A stretch of DNA of 64,000 nt from an uncultured Lachnotalea sp. (GTDB lineage: Bacteria; Bacillota; Clostridia; Lachnospirales; Lachnospiraceae), in contig CAMSZT010000016.1 in the NCBI GenBank assembly GCA_947066815.1, positions 1 to 64,000 on the forward strand. The letters are read 5' to 3'. A model generated the notes under the pieces. The model searched no databases, was not told the origin of the DNA, and worked only from the letters and a program-made list of their open reading frames with translations. The position numbers were made by a program, and so were the translations under genes. Every line of letters begins with the position of its first letter. Position 1 is the first letter of the stretch. Positions 32,866 through 40,354 of this stretch are shown in pieces.

Positions 32866-32955
32866 TTCAAATATCCTACCCACCAGATCAGCTTTTGCAG
32901 CGAGAAAGCCCTGCGCTGCCTGGAATTCGTATCCTGGGAGGAGGTGAAACCGTGA
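32866..32955 (+). pseudogene. C-terminal remnant of a DUF3990-type protein
   Basis: Directly after the luxS stop, the plus strand reads FKYPTHQISFCSEKALRCLE then FVSWEEVKP and a TGA that overlaps the GTG start of the next gene. The pattern T-x-Q-x-x-F-C-x-x-x-A-L matches the tail of DUF3990 proteins (ADP-ribosyltransferase-like), which are normally encoded just before genes like the one at 32952. Only about 29 codons survive. Confidence 0.5.
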
Positions 32956-33416
32956 TCGGAAGGGAAAGTAAAAAAGACAATGACCTTTTCTTTACCTGCA
33001 GTCTGATCGAGTATATCTCCAGAAAGACCAGAAACCGGCGGGCCGACGTGGTCGACGCACTGGGCAGGGCCTCCATCGAAAAAATATACGATCTGGCCGA
33101 CGTATATCACAGCGACAACCTGGATACGGTCTGTGAAAACTTCATCGAGAAGGCAGGAATCCGGGAAGGAACCTTTGACAACGTGTCCGCCGCCCGCTAC
33201 GCCGTTCCCAGCCATTGGGACATTGGAAAAGTTTACAAACGCCTGATCCTGGGAATCGCCAAGACAAAGGAGATCCCCGTGGTCGACGCCCTGTTCGAAG
33301 CCTACCACTCCTTCATCAGCGACAAGATCGACGACTACAACAGCAGCGTATTTTACGACGCACCGCAAAATATCCTGAATGCGTTTCTGGACGGGAAATT
33401 CGAGCAAAATGTATAG
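32952..33416 (+). CDS. Orphan third gene of a DUF3791/DUF3990-type toxin-antitoxin-like locus
   Basis: A 154-residue soluble protein. The N-terminal part contains LFFTCSLIEYISRKTRNRRA, then DVVDALGRASIEKIYDLADV. The central part, YAVPSHWDIGKVYKRLILGI, and the C-terminal FISDKIDDYNSSVFYDAPQN are family hallmarks known to me from small three-gene clusters in gut Firmicutes with DUF3791 and DUF3990. Start GTG 32952, 6 nt after GGAGGTG; the GTG overlaps the TGA of the upstream remnant, indicating former translational coupling. With its partner genes deleted, its present role is unclear. It has no recognised catalytic motif. Confidence 0.6.
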   Translation: MIGRESKKDNDLFFTCSLIEYISRKTRNRRADVVDALGRASIEKIYDLADVYHSDNLDTVCENFIEKAGIREGTFDNVSAARYAVPSHWDIGKVYKRLILGIAKTKEIPVVDALFEAYHSFISDKIDDYNSSVFYDAPQNILNAFLDGKFEQNV

Positions 33417-33464
33417 TGTAGACGGAGGAAGCCTGATCTTTTTCCTTCCGGGGACCGCTCCCAA

Positions 33465-33663
33465 TTAGGGAAACGCTGATCAAAGCGTTTCCCGCGCCGG
33501 ATTTGCGCTGCGAAGCAGCATATTCCTTTGCAAATCCGTGTGCCTCTGCCAGAGGCGCTAAGGAAACGGTGATTTAATCAACGTTTCCTTAGAAAACGAC
33601 GCAGCGGTACTAAGGAACTTCCGGCGCTCACGCTTGGAACTTCCTAAGGACCGGCGTCGTTTT
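33465..33663. repeat. Cluster of intergenic palindromes
   Basis: Four consecutive palindromes fill this 200-nt gap: gggaaacgc/gcgtttccc at 33468-33492; ggatttgc/gcaaatcc at about 33499-33537; ctaaggaaacggtgatttaa to its mirror at 33558-33592; and a nested hairpin aaaacgacgc/gcgtcgtttt with inner ctaaggaacttcc/ggaacttcctaagg at 33593-33663. The third is repeated at 39537-39571. No coding frame is credible; 33664-33774 also holds no gene. Confidence 0.75.
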
Positions 33664-33774
33664 ATGTCCCCTACAGGAAAAAATCAGGCTTCCTCCTGGT
33701 CTTCCGGGGCAAAGCGGGGCAGGGGCTCGCCAGCGGCTTCGCCGCCTCGGCCCGCCCGTTACAGGAACGGGATA

Positions 33775-34482
33775 CTACAGGAACAGGATGCGGTCCAGGA
33801 GGGCCAAAAGGGTCAGGTGGACCGGGTAAAAGAAATAGAAGAAATATTTCCGCACCAGGGCACCGGCCGCCGTCTTCGGTTCCCTGCCGCCCTTCTCCCC
33901 GTTATAGAGAAGGAGAAAGGGCAGGGCGGCCAGGGCGTAAACCTCCAGTCCTCCCATGAAGACCATGACCAGGCCCACGCTGACGCACATGGCCAGGGGG
34001 CGGAACCGGAAATAATAGAACAGAAAAATCATCAGCACGCCCTCCGCCCCGTAGTCACAGTGGATGAGATAGGCCAGGCACAGCGCAGAGACCACGGTCA
34101 TGATGGCATAGACGGGCTGGGTATTTGCCAGGAAGCGGTTGTACAGGTACAGGAGCAAAAGGCCGATGAACAGGGTAAAAAACACGTTCTGATAATCCGG
34201 GTGCCAGAGACGCCGGAACACCACCAGGTCAAAGGGAAGCTCGGAGACCAGGGCGAAGACTCCCAGCCGGAGCAGGTATTTCTTTACGTCCCTCGTGTGA
34301 TAAAAGCCCTCCACCAGAAGGAAACAGAAGATGGGGAAGGCAATCCGCCCGACGATGCGCATGGTCCGCCAGACCTCCGTGGAAACTCCGGGAGAGAGCA
34401 CGATCCCCAGATGGTCGATGAACATGGTGACGACGGCGATCCATTTCAGAGTCCTGCCGTTCAAAATCTTTTTCCCTTCCAT
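33775..34482 (-). CDS. TraX family membrane protein
   Basis: A 235-residue protein with about eight hydrophobic segments and the TraX opening NGRTLKWIAVVTMFIDHLGI, followed by GRIAFPIFCFLLVEGFYHTR with the conserved acidic and His residues. TraX of F-plasmid acetylates pilin N-termini; chromosomal homologues in Firmicutes are probably acyltransferases of unknown substrate. The ATG at 34482 with GAGGA upstream is used; the longer open frame from 34629 overlaps the neighbouring gene and lacks homology. It follows the GlgX-like gene after 64 nt on the same strand. Confidence 0.82.
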   Translation of the reverse strand: MEGKKILNGRTLKWIAVVTMFIDHLGIVLSPGVSTEVWRTMRIVGRIAFPIFCFLLVEGFYHTRDVKKYLLRLGVFALVSELPFDLVVFRRLWHPDYQNVFFTLFIGLLLLYLYNRFLANTQPVYAIMTVVSALCLAYLIHCDYGAEGVLMIFLFYYFRFRPLAMCVSVGLVMVFMGGLEVYALAALPFLLLYNGEKGGREPKTAAGALVRKYFFYFFYPVHLTLLALLDRILFL

Positions 34483-34546
34483 ACCGACTGTTTCCTCTTT
34501 TCCCAACACTTCTCCGCCTTCCCTATTTCCGCTTCTTTTCCTGCGC

Positions 34547-36430
34547 TCATTTTGGAGCTTTCTGCCTGTTCTGGCCCGCCTTCCCGCAGACGCTTTCCGC
34601 CCGGGCGGCTTCTGTCCTCCCGCAGGCACCCTCCTTTGGCACGGTCTCTTCCTTTTTCACCCCGTCGGAGACCAGCACCACGACGCTCCTGGCGTTCAGC
34701 TCGAAGGTGTCCTGATCCTCCAGGGCTTCCGGCCCCTCAAAGATCCCGTTCTGCTCCTCCGCCGAAGTGTCCACCGCCAGCCGCCAGAGGCCGTCCGTGT
34801 GGGGAAGGGAGAACACATGGGGCTCCCAGTGCATGTTGAACATCAGGTAAATGTCCGCATCCTCCGCAAACTTCCCGCTGTAATAGAACCCAAGCTGCCT
34901 CCGGTAGGCCTCGTACTGAGGATACCAGGGGGACTCACCGTGGACGGAAAAGTCCGGACAGCCCACCCCCAGATAATCCATTCCCATAAGTCCGCCTTCT
35001 TTGTGGAGCATGGGATGGGCTTTCCGGAACCGGAGCATATAGCCGGCGAACCGGAAAATATCCTCCCCGAATTTCCCGCCCCTCCAGTTCACCCAGCCGG
35101 TGGGATTGTCCTGGCAGTAGGCATTGTTGTTCCCGTCCTGGGAATTGCCCCGCTCGTCCCCGGCCAGGATGAGGGGCATCCCCTGGGCCATGGCGAGGAA
35201 CACCCAGGCGTTGCGGAGCTGTTTTTTGCGGAGCTCCAAAATCCGCTTCTTCCGCACGGGACCCTCCACGCCGCAGTTCCAGCTATGGTTGTAATCGGAA
35301 CCGTCCCGCCCGTTCTCCCCGTTGGCCTCGTTGTGCTTCCGGTCATAGGAGACCATGTCGGCCATGGTGAACCCGTTGGTGTTCGCCATGAAATTGACCT
35401 TGCCGACGGCCCCGCCGTTCTCCCGCATCTGGTATGCGGCCGACTGGAGCATGTCCTCGTCCCCCTTTAACAGCCGGCGCATGTCCGTCTGAAAATCCTC
35501 CTGGTAACAGGCCAGATGGCGGTTTTTCCCCGCCGCTTCCCCACAAAAAGCCCCGGAAAAAAGCTTCACCCCCGCAAGGGCCGGATCAGCCGCCGCAGCC
35601 CGGCTGTCAAAATTTCCGGAAACGTGGATCCCGTCCACCCGGTACTCCCCCGCCCAGTGGCGCAGACAGGCAAGCTGGAGGGCCGTTCCCATCTCCGGCC
35701 CAAAATGAAGCTCCACGGCAAGCTCCAGGCCATTTTCATGGAAAATCTTCACAAGCTCCTTGAACTGGACGTCCGGCGGCGTCTCCCGCCCTCCCTTCAC
35801 GCAGTAGGACGCCTTCGGGGCGAAGCAGTAAGCCGGGCCGTACCCCCAGAAATTGAGCTTCCCGCCGCCAATCACCTCCGAAAACTCGTCCGGCAGCACA
35901 AGCTCCGCCATGGTGATCCCAAGGCCCTTCAGATAAGGAATCTTTTCCACGATTCCGGCAAAGGTTCCCTTGTTCTTCACGCCGGAAGAGACATGCCTGG
36001 TAAAGCCCCGCACATGGAGCCGGTAAATCACCGTATCCTCAAAGGAATGGCCGGGCGCCCGGTCCCCTCCCCAGTCGAATCCGTCCTTCAGAAACCCATA
36101 ACGGACCCGTCCCTCCGCCTCTCCCCATTTTTCCCGTCCCGTCACCACCGCCGCACACACGTCCGGGACAGGGCTGCCCTCCACGGAAAGGCTGTACTCA
36201 AAGGCCGACGGATCAAAGCCGGAAAGCGCCATGTAGCGGATGTTCCCCAGCCTGCATTCCTCCGGGAACACAAAGACCCCCGTCTCCCGCTCCCTGCCCT
36301 TCCGGTACAGATGAAGTCTGGCCGTCCCCTCAAGCTCTGATACGAACGACACGTATACACGTCCCTTTTCCACCCTTGTGCCCAGCGGAAACGGTCCCGC
36401 CCCCGAGGCCTCTGCTTTTATCTTCCCCAC
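34547..36430 (-). CDS. GlgX/isoamylase-like GH13 protein lacking catalytic residues
   Basis: A 627-residue protein with an N-terminal beta-sandwich (about 10-120), an alpha-amylase barrel (about 130-520) and a C-terminal beta domain. The fold is clearly that of glycogen debranching enzymes: SYDRKHNEANGENGRDGSDY and HSWNCGVEGPV match GlgX. The catalytic regions do not. Region I reads LAVELHFG instead of the D-x-x-x-N-H pattern; region II reads YRVDGIHVSG instead of DGFRFD, losing the invariant Arg and the nucleophile Asp; region III reads FSGAFCGE instead of AEPWD; region IV reads MANTNGF instead of AHDGF. It is therefore probably a pseudoenzyme, perhaps binding glycogen. Upstream of traX-like. 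Confidence 0.8.
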   Translation of the reverse strand: MGKIKAEASGAGPFPLGTRVEKGRVYVSFVSELEGTARLHLYRKGRERETGVFVFPEECRLGNIRYMALSGFDPSAFEYSLSVEGSPVPDVCAAVVTGREKWGEAEGRVRYGFLKDGFDWGGDRAPGHSFEDTVIYRLHVRGFTRHVSSGVKNKGTFAGIVEKIPYLKGLGITMAELVLPDEFSEVIGGGKLNFWGYGPAYCFAPKASYCVKGGRETPPDVQFKELVKIFHENGLELAVELHFGPEMGTALQLACLRHWAGEYRVDGIHVSGNFDSRAAAADPALAGVKLFSGAFCGEAAGKNRHLACYQEDFQTDMRRLLKGDEDMLQSAAYQMRENGGAVGKVNFMANTNGFTMADMVSYDRKHNEANGENGRDGSDYNHSWNCGVEGPVRKKRILELRKKQLRNAWVFLAMAQGMPLILAGDERGNSQDGNNNAYCQDNPTGWVNWRGGKFGEDIFRFAGYMLRFRKAHPMLHKEGGLMGMDYLGVGCPDFSVHGESPWYPQYEAYRRQLGFYYSGKFAEDADIYLMFNMHWEPHVFSLPHTDGLWRLAVDTSAEEQNGIFEGPEALEDQDTFELNARSVVVLVSDGVKKEETVPKEGACGRTEAARAESVCGKAGQNRQKAPK

Positions 36431-36491
36431 ATTTTCCTCCTTGTCGTCACGCCGAAGCGTTCATCCTGCTGTCTCTCCTGCTGCAATTCAC

Positions 36492-37253
36492 TCATATGTC
36501 GATCAAAAGCTCCACGGGGCAATGGTCGGAGCCGGTAACTTCCGTGTGGATGGCCGCACCTAAAAGCCTGTCCTTAAGCGCTTCCGACACGCAGAAGTAA
36601 TCGATCCGCCACCCGGCGTTTTTCTCCCTGGCCCGAAACCGGTAGGACCACCAGGAATAGATCCCCTCCTGATCCGGATAAAAATAGCGGAAAGTGTCGA
36701 TAAAGCCCGCCGCAAGGAGCGCCGTGAACTTCCCCCGCTCCTCGTCGGTAAAACCGGCGTTCTTCCGGTTGGTCTTGGGATTCTTTAAGTCGATCTCCTT
36801 ATGGGCCACGTTTAAGTCCCCGCAGAAGATCACCGGTTTTTTCCCCTCCAGCCCTTTTAAATAGCCCAGGAAGGCGTCCTCCCACTCCATCCGGTAGGGA
36901 AGCCTCGCCAGCTCATTCTGGGAATTGGGCGTGTAGCAGGTCACCAGGTAATGACCCGGATATTCCAGGGTGATGACCCGCCCCTCCCGGTCGTGCTCTT
37001 CCTTTCCGATCCCATAAAAAACGCTGAGCGGCTCTTCCTTTGTAAAAACCGCCGTCCCCGAATACCCCTTCTTCTGCGCATAATTCCAGTACTGATGATA
37101 CCCCTCCGGAGAAAGGTCGATCTGCCCCTCCTGGAGCTTCGTCTCCTGCAGGCAGAACACGTCTGCGTCCGCCTCCACAAAATACGTCTCAAATCCCTTG
37201 GTCACACAGGCCCTGAGGCCGTTGACATTCCAGGAAATTAATTTTTTTACCAT
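36492..37253 (-). CDS. xth: Exodeoxyribonuclease III
   Basis: A 253-residue ExoA/Xth-type AP endonuclease and 3' exonuclease of base-excision repair. It starts with [12 protein letters not shown], then has the metal-binding Glu in [15 protein letters not shown], the catalytic [28 protein letters not shown] and the terminal SDHCPVEL with the catalytic Asp-His. Start ATG 37253 behind GGAGG; upstream ATG 37313 lies within promoter sequence. Own promoter at 37273-37301. Confidence 0.95.
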   Translation of the reverse strand: MVKKLISWNVNGLRACVTKGFETYFVEADADVFCLQETKLQEGQIDLSPEGYHQYWNYAQKKGYSGTAVFTKEEPLSVFYGIGKEEHDREGRVITLEYPGHYLVTCYTPNSQNELARLPYRMEWEDAFLGYLKGLEGKKPVIFCGDLNVAHKEIDLKNPKTNRKNAGFTDEERGKFTALLAAGFIDTFRYFYPDQEGIYSWWSYRFRAREKNAGWRIDYFCVSEALKDRLLGAAIHTEVTGSDHCPVELLIDI

Positions 37254-37272
37254 ATTTTTTCCTCCAGACTTT

Positions 37273-37301
37273 ATTATAAACGATACCGGGAATGCGTTCA
37301 A
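37273..37301 (-). promoter_or_regulatory. Promoter of xth
   Basis: Minus-strand TTGAAC and TATAAT with 17-nt spacing, 20 nt before the start codon. Confidence 0.65.
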
Positions 37302-37314
37302 GAAAAAACGCAAA

Positions 37315-37536
37315 TTAACCGGAAATCCGCCATTCCTCGATCAGACAGGAATGGTTCAGGTAATGTCCCATAAACTTCCCGCCTCCATCCTGCAAAAATG
37401 TTCCATTCTTCCGTTTATCATACCACAGCAAAACCGCCCCAGGCAATGCCAAAATCGTCCCCTCCGCGAAAACCTTTGAAATTCCGCTTGCAAAATCCTC
37501 ATTTTCCTGTAAAATAAGACTAGTTGCGAGATACGG
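37315..37536 (-). pseudogene. Unrecognised open frame without start codon (possible gene remnant)
   Basis: The minus-strand frame is open for 73 codons up to a TGA at 37537, reading LILQENEDFASGISKVFAEG, TILALPGAVLLWYDKRKNGT and [20 protein letters not shown] before its stop. It has no good initiation codon or ribosome site, and its upstream end coincides with the start of the structured element ahead of the ABC-F gene. It may be the tail of a gene cut off by that element. The composition is protein-like, but I recognise no family. Confidence 0.3.
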
Positions 37537-37553
37537 TCAGCGGACCATATAAT
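37524..37553 (+). promoter_or_regulatory. Promoter of the ABC-F gene
   Basis: TTGCGA and TATAAT, spacer 18 nt. Transcription would start near 37560, inside the left arm of the following long inverted repeat, giving a leader of about 245 nt. Confidence 0.6.
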
Positions 37554-37790
37554 ACTTGAGTTTCCGTATTTTGCATTTTGCTTGGAAAGTCAGGAAGAAA
37601 ATCGGTTTTTTCTAAGCCAGAACCGTATGAAAGCCGTCGGTACTTAGTGTTTTCCAAGTGATAGCGCAGGAAAACACTTAGTATCCGCTACGAGCTTTCA
37701 TGAGCGGAAGCGTGTTCTGGCGTGAAAAGAACCGCTTTTCTTCCGTATTGCCCACGTTAATACAAAATACGGAAACTCAAGCATATAAAA
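37552..37790 (+). ncRNA. Long structured leader ahead of the ABC-F gene (element copy 1)
   Basis: Nested inverted repeats span almost the whole leader. The outer arms cttgagtttccgtattttg (37555-37573) and caaaatacggaaactcaag (37763-37781) are perfect over 19 bp. Next come ggaagaaaa/ttttcttcc arms, then ccagaac/gttctgg, atgaaag/ctttcat, and an apical 15-bp pair tacttagtgttttcc/ggaaaacacttagta. The ctttcat at 37695 could instead pair with the tgaaaag at 37723, enclosing the loop tgagcggaagcgtgttctgg. That loop recurs in copy 2 at 55955-56040. A tiny frame MKAVGT lies at 37627-37647. This may be a regulatory RNA or a mobile palindrome. Confidence 0.55.
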
Positions 37791-37804
37791 GAAAGGATTT
37801 TTTT

Positions 37805-39445
37805 ATGATCAGTGCAAACAACGTCACACTCCGCATAGGAAAAAAGGCGCTTTTCGAGGATGTGAATATCAAATTTACAGAAGGGAACTGCTATGGCTTA
37901 ATCGGGGCCAACGGCGCAGGAAAATCTACGTTTCTCAAGATCCTCTCGGGCCAGTTGGAATCCACCAAGGGGGACATTGCCATTACCCCCGGACAGAGGC
38001 TTTCCTTTTTGCAGCAGGATCACTTTAAGTACGACGACTGCGTGGTCCTCGACACGGTCATGATGGGGAATCCCCGCCTGGTGGAGATCATGAAGGAGAA
38101 GGACGCCATCTACGCCAAGCCGGATTTCTCCGACGAGGATGGCATCCGGGCGGCAGACCTGGAGGCGGAGTTTGCGAATATGAACGGCTGGGAGGCGGAG
38201 TCCGACGCCGCCACCCTCCTAAACGGCCTGGGGATCGACCCGTCGCTCCACTACTCCCTCATGAAGGACCTGGTGGGCAATGACAAGGTGAAGGTACTCT
38301 TAGCACAGGCCCTCTTCGGAAACCCCGACATCCTGCTCCTCGACGAGCCCACCAACCATCTGGACCTGGATGCCATTGCCTGGCTGGAAGAATTTTTGAT
38401 CAACTTCGACAACACGGTGATCGTGGTCTCCCACGACCGGTACTTCCTCAACAAAGTCTGCACCCACATTGCGGACATCGACTATGCGAAGATCCAACTG
38501 TACGCCGGAAACTACGATTTCTGGTACGAATCCAGCCAATTGATGATCAAGCAGATGAAGGAGGCCAACAAGAAAAAAGAGGAGAAGATCAAGGAGCTGC
38601 AGGAATTCATCCAGCGGTTCTCCGCCAACGCCTCCAAGTCCAAGCAGGCCACCTCCAGGAAGCGTGCCCTGGAAAAGATCCAGTTGGACGAGATCAAGCC
38701 CTCCAGCCGCAAATACCCCTACATTGATTTCCGTCCCGAGCGGGAGATCGGAAACGAAGTCCTGGTGGTGGAGAACCTGTCCAAGACCGTGGACGGCGTA
38801 AAGGTACTGGACAATCTCTCCTTCATCCTGGGCAGAAGCGACAAGGTGGCCTTCGTGGGCTCCGACGAGCTCGCCAAGACCACCCTCTTCCAGATTTTAG
38901 CCGGAGAGATGGAGCCCGATGAGGGCACCTACAAGTGGGGCGTCACCACCTCCCAGGCCTACTTTGCCAAGGACAACACCCATGAATTTGACAACGACCT
39001 GACCATCGTGGACTGGCTGACCCAGTTCTCCCCGGTGAAGGACGTGACCTACGTCCGGGGCTTCCTGGGGCGGATGCTCTTCGCCGGCGACGACGGCGTA
39101 AAGAAAGTGAAAGTCCTCTCCGGAGGCGAGAAGGTCCGCTGCCAGCTCTCCAAGATGATGATCCAGGCCACCAACACCCTGATCTTAGACGAACCCACCA
39201 ACCACCTGGACATGGAGTCCATCACCGCCCTCAACAACGCCCTGATCAAGTATCCCGGCGTGGTGCTCTTCTCCTGCCATGACCACCAGTTCGTCCAGAC
39301 CACGGCCAACCGGATCATGGAGCTGACCCCCGGCGGCCTGATCGACAAGATCACCACCTACGACGAGTACCTGGAGAGCGACGAGATGGCCAGGAAGCGC
39401 CAGAAGAGCTACAGCCTCTCCGCCTCCGACGCCGAGGACAATTGA
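37805..39445 (+). CDS. ABC-F family ATPase (YkpA/YbiT type)
   Basis: A 546-residue protein with two ABC ATPase domains and no membrane part. The first has GANGAGKST and LLLDEPTNHLDLDAIAWLEE; its signature is degenerate (LVGNDKVKVLLAQ). The linker at about 245-300 is charged and helical (IKQMKEANKKKEEKIKELQE), the part that reaches into the ribosomal E-site in this family. The second domain has GSDELAKTT, LSGGEKVRCQLSKM and LILDEPTNHLDMESI. This is the housekeeping translation-factor group rather than a proven antibiotic-resistance type. Start ATG 37805 follows AAAGGA. The unusually long structured leader suggests regulated expression. Confidence 0.9.
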   Translation: MISANNVTLRIGKKALFEDVNIKFTEGNCYGLIGANGAGKSTFLKILSGQLESTKGDIAITPGQRLSFLQQDHFKYDDCVVLDTVMMGNPRLVEIMKEKDAIYAKPDFSDEDGIRAADLEAEFANMNGWEAESDAATLLNGLGIDPSLHYSLMKDLVGNDKVKVLLAQALFGNPDILLLDEPTNHLDLDAIAWLEEFLINFDNTVIVVSHDRYFLNKVCTHIADIDYAKIQLYAGNYDFWYESSQLMIKQMKEANKKKEEKIKELQEFIQRFSANASKSKQATSRKRALEKIQLDEIKPSSRKYPYIDFRPEREIGNEVLVVENLSKTVDGVKVLDNLSFILGRSDKVAFVGSDELAKTTLFQILAGEMEPDEGTYKWGVTTSQAYFAKDNTHEFDNDLTIVDWLTQFSPVKDVTYVRGFLGRMLFAGDDGVKKVKVLSGGEKVRCQLSKMMIQATNTLILDEPTNHLDMESITALNNALIKYPGVVLFSCHDHQFVQTTANRIMELTPGGLIDKITTYDEYLESDEMARKRQKSYSLSASDAEDN

Positions 39446-39467
39446 GGTTCTATCCGTCTCCATTCAT

Positions 39468-39511
39468 TCTGTCTGCACGGCTGCAGGTCGGCCGTGCAGA
39501 CAGAATTTTTT
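39468..39511 (+). terminator. Terminator of the ABC-F gene
   Basis: tctgtctgcacggc pairs perfectly with gccgtgcagacaga and is followed by TTTTTT, 23 nt after the stop. Confidence 0.92.
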
Positions 39512-39536
39512 AACGCAGTTCAAATTCATTTCCACA

Positions 39537-39571
39537 TTAGGGAAACGATGATTTAATCAGCGTTTCCTTAG
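39537..39571. repeat. Dispersed palindrome, second copy
   Basis: agggaaacgatgatttaatc followed by agcgtttccttag; the same palindrome as at 33558-33592 (core tgatttaatca between aaacg and cgttt). Confidence 0.65.
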
Positions 39572-39657
39572 ATTCCTAATCATCTCCGTAATCTTCCCTG
39601 TCCTTACATTTTCGACTCAAATTAATGAAAAATCTTTTATCTTCCCATAAGTTTTTG

Positions 39658-39686
39658 TTTACTTTACGTAATTTACGTAATATAAT
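39658..39686 (+). promoter_or_regulatory. hicAB promoter with embedded operator repeats
   Basis: TTTACT and a perfect TATAAT, spacer 17 nt. The spacer contains two tandem copies of tttacgtaa (39663-39671 and 39672-39680), each including the palindrome ttacgtaa. HicB antitoxins with a C-terminal DNA-binding domain repress their own operon, so this is the likely operator. Confidence 0.65.
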
Positions 39687-39700
39687 AAAGGAGAAACTAA

Positions 39701-39919
39701 ATGAAACAGCGAGACTTAATAAAAAAACTAAAAGTCGCCGGATACAAAGTCAAGCGAAATGACGGCGGACACACCATCTATGAAAAAGAAGGCGGACGTC
39801 CGGTGCAAGTTCCAAGACACCGGGAAATCAATGAAAACACTGCCAAAGCAATTCTCAAGGCGGCAGGCTTGAGCGAAACATTTGCTCCAAACCACAAAAA
39901 AGGAGGTTCCGATTTATGA
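39701..39919 (+). CDS. hicA: HicA-type mRNA interferase toxin
   Basis: A 72-residue double-stranded-RNA-binding-like toxin that cleaves mRNA and tmRNA. The family pattern is complete: KLKVAGYKVKRNDGGHTIYE, with the conserved GxH active-site His, then VPRHREINENTAKAILKAAG. GGAG ribosome site 8-10 nt upstream. The stop overlaps the antitoxin start by 4 nt (ATGA), the usual coupling. GC content is lower than in the neighbours, consistent with acquisition. Confidence 0.93.
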   Translation: MKQRDLIKKLKVAGYKVKRNDGGHTIYEKEGGRPVQVPRHREINENTAKAILKAAGLSETFAPNHKKGGSDL

Positions 39920-40296
39920 CAGAATTTGTATATCCGGCCGTTTTTCACACAAACGAAGACGGTTCTTTTACAATCACCTATCCCGATCTGCCCGGTTGCA
40001 TCAGCGAGGGAAACTCATTGGGAAATGCCATGTACATGGCACAGGCGGCCCTGACACAATGGATCGAATATCTTATGGACAAAAAAGAACCCATACCAAC
40101 AGCAAGTGACCTGAAAAGTATCAAAACCATGCCGGACGAATTCGTCACTCTGATCCGTGCGGACATCCGGGACAAACGTGCCGTAAAACGCACTGTCAGC
40201 ATTCCCAAGTGGATGGACGACCAAGTAACCGAATCCGGCTTAAGCCTGTCCCGAGTCCTGCAGGACGCCTTAAAAAAACGCCTGAATCTCGGATAA
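39916..40296 (+). CDS. hicB: HicB-type antitoxin
   Basis: A 126-residue antitoxin. Residues 1-70 form the partially degraded RNase H fold typical of HicB (EDGSFTITYPDLPGCISEGN, then AMYMAQAALTQWIEYLMDKK). The C-terminal RTVSIPKWMDDQVTESGLSL with SRVLQDALKKRL is a ribbon-helix-helix-type DNA-binding domain that would bind the repeats in the promoter. The last codons lie inside a hairpin that also works as the terminator of the convergent symporter gene. Confidence 0.92.
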   Translation: MTEFVYPAVFHTNEDGSFTITYPDLPGCISEGNSLGNAMYMAQAALTQWIEYLMDKKEPIPTASDLKSIKTMPDEFVTLIRADIRDKRAVKRTVSIPKWMDDQVTESGLSLSRVLQDALKKRLNLG

Positions 40297-40312
40297 ATCC
40301 GAGATTCAGGCG
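40272..40312 (-). terminator. Symporter terminator overlapping the hicB 3' end
   Basis: A perfect 15-bp hairpin cgcctgaatctcgga/tccgagattcaggcg with the hicB stop codon in its loop; on the minus strand it is followed by TTTTTTT. It ends the convergent 40355-41578 gene. Confidence 0.85.
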
Positions 40313-40354
40313 TCACAAAAATCATTTCATTTTCATTCTCCAATCCAGATAACC

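Noticed and set aside
37805-39445. ABC-F as a clear antibiotic-resistance determinant
   Set aside because: Its motifs match the housekeeping YkpA/YbiT group with a short linker; resistance types have longer interdomain linkers and different context, so only the leader structure is unusual.
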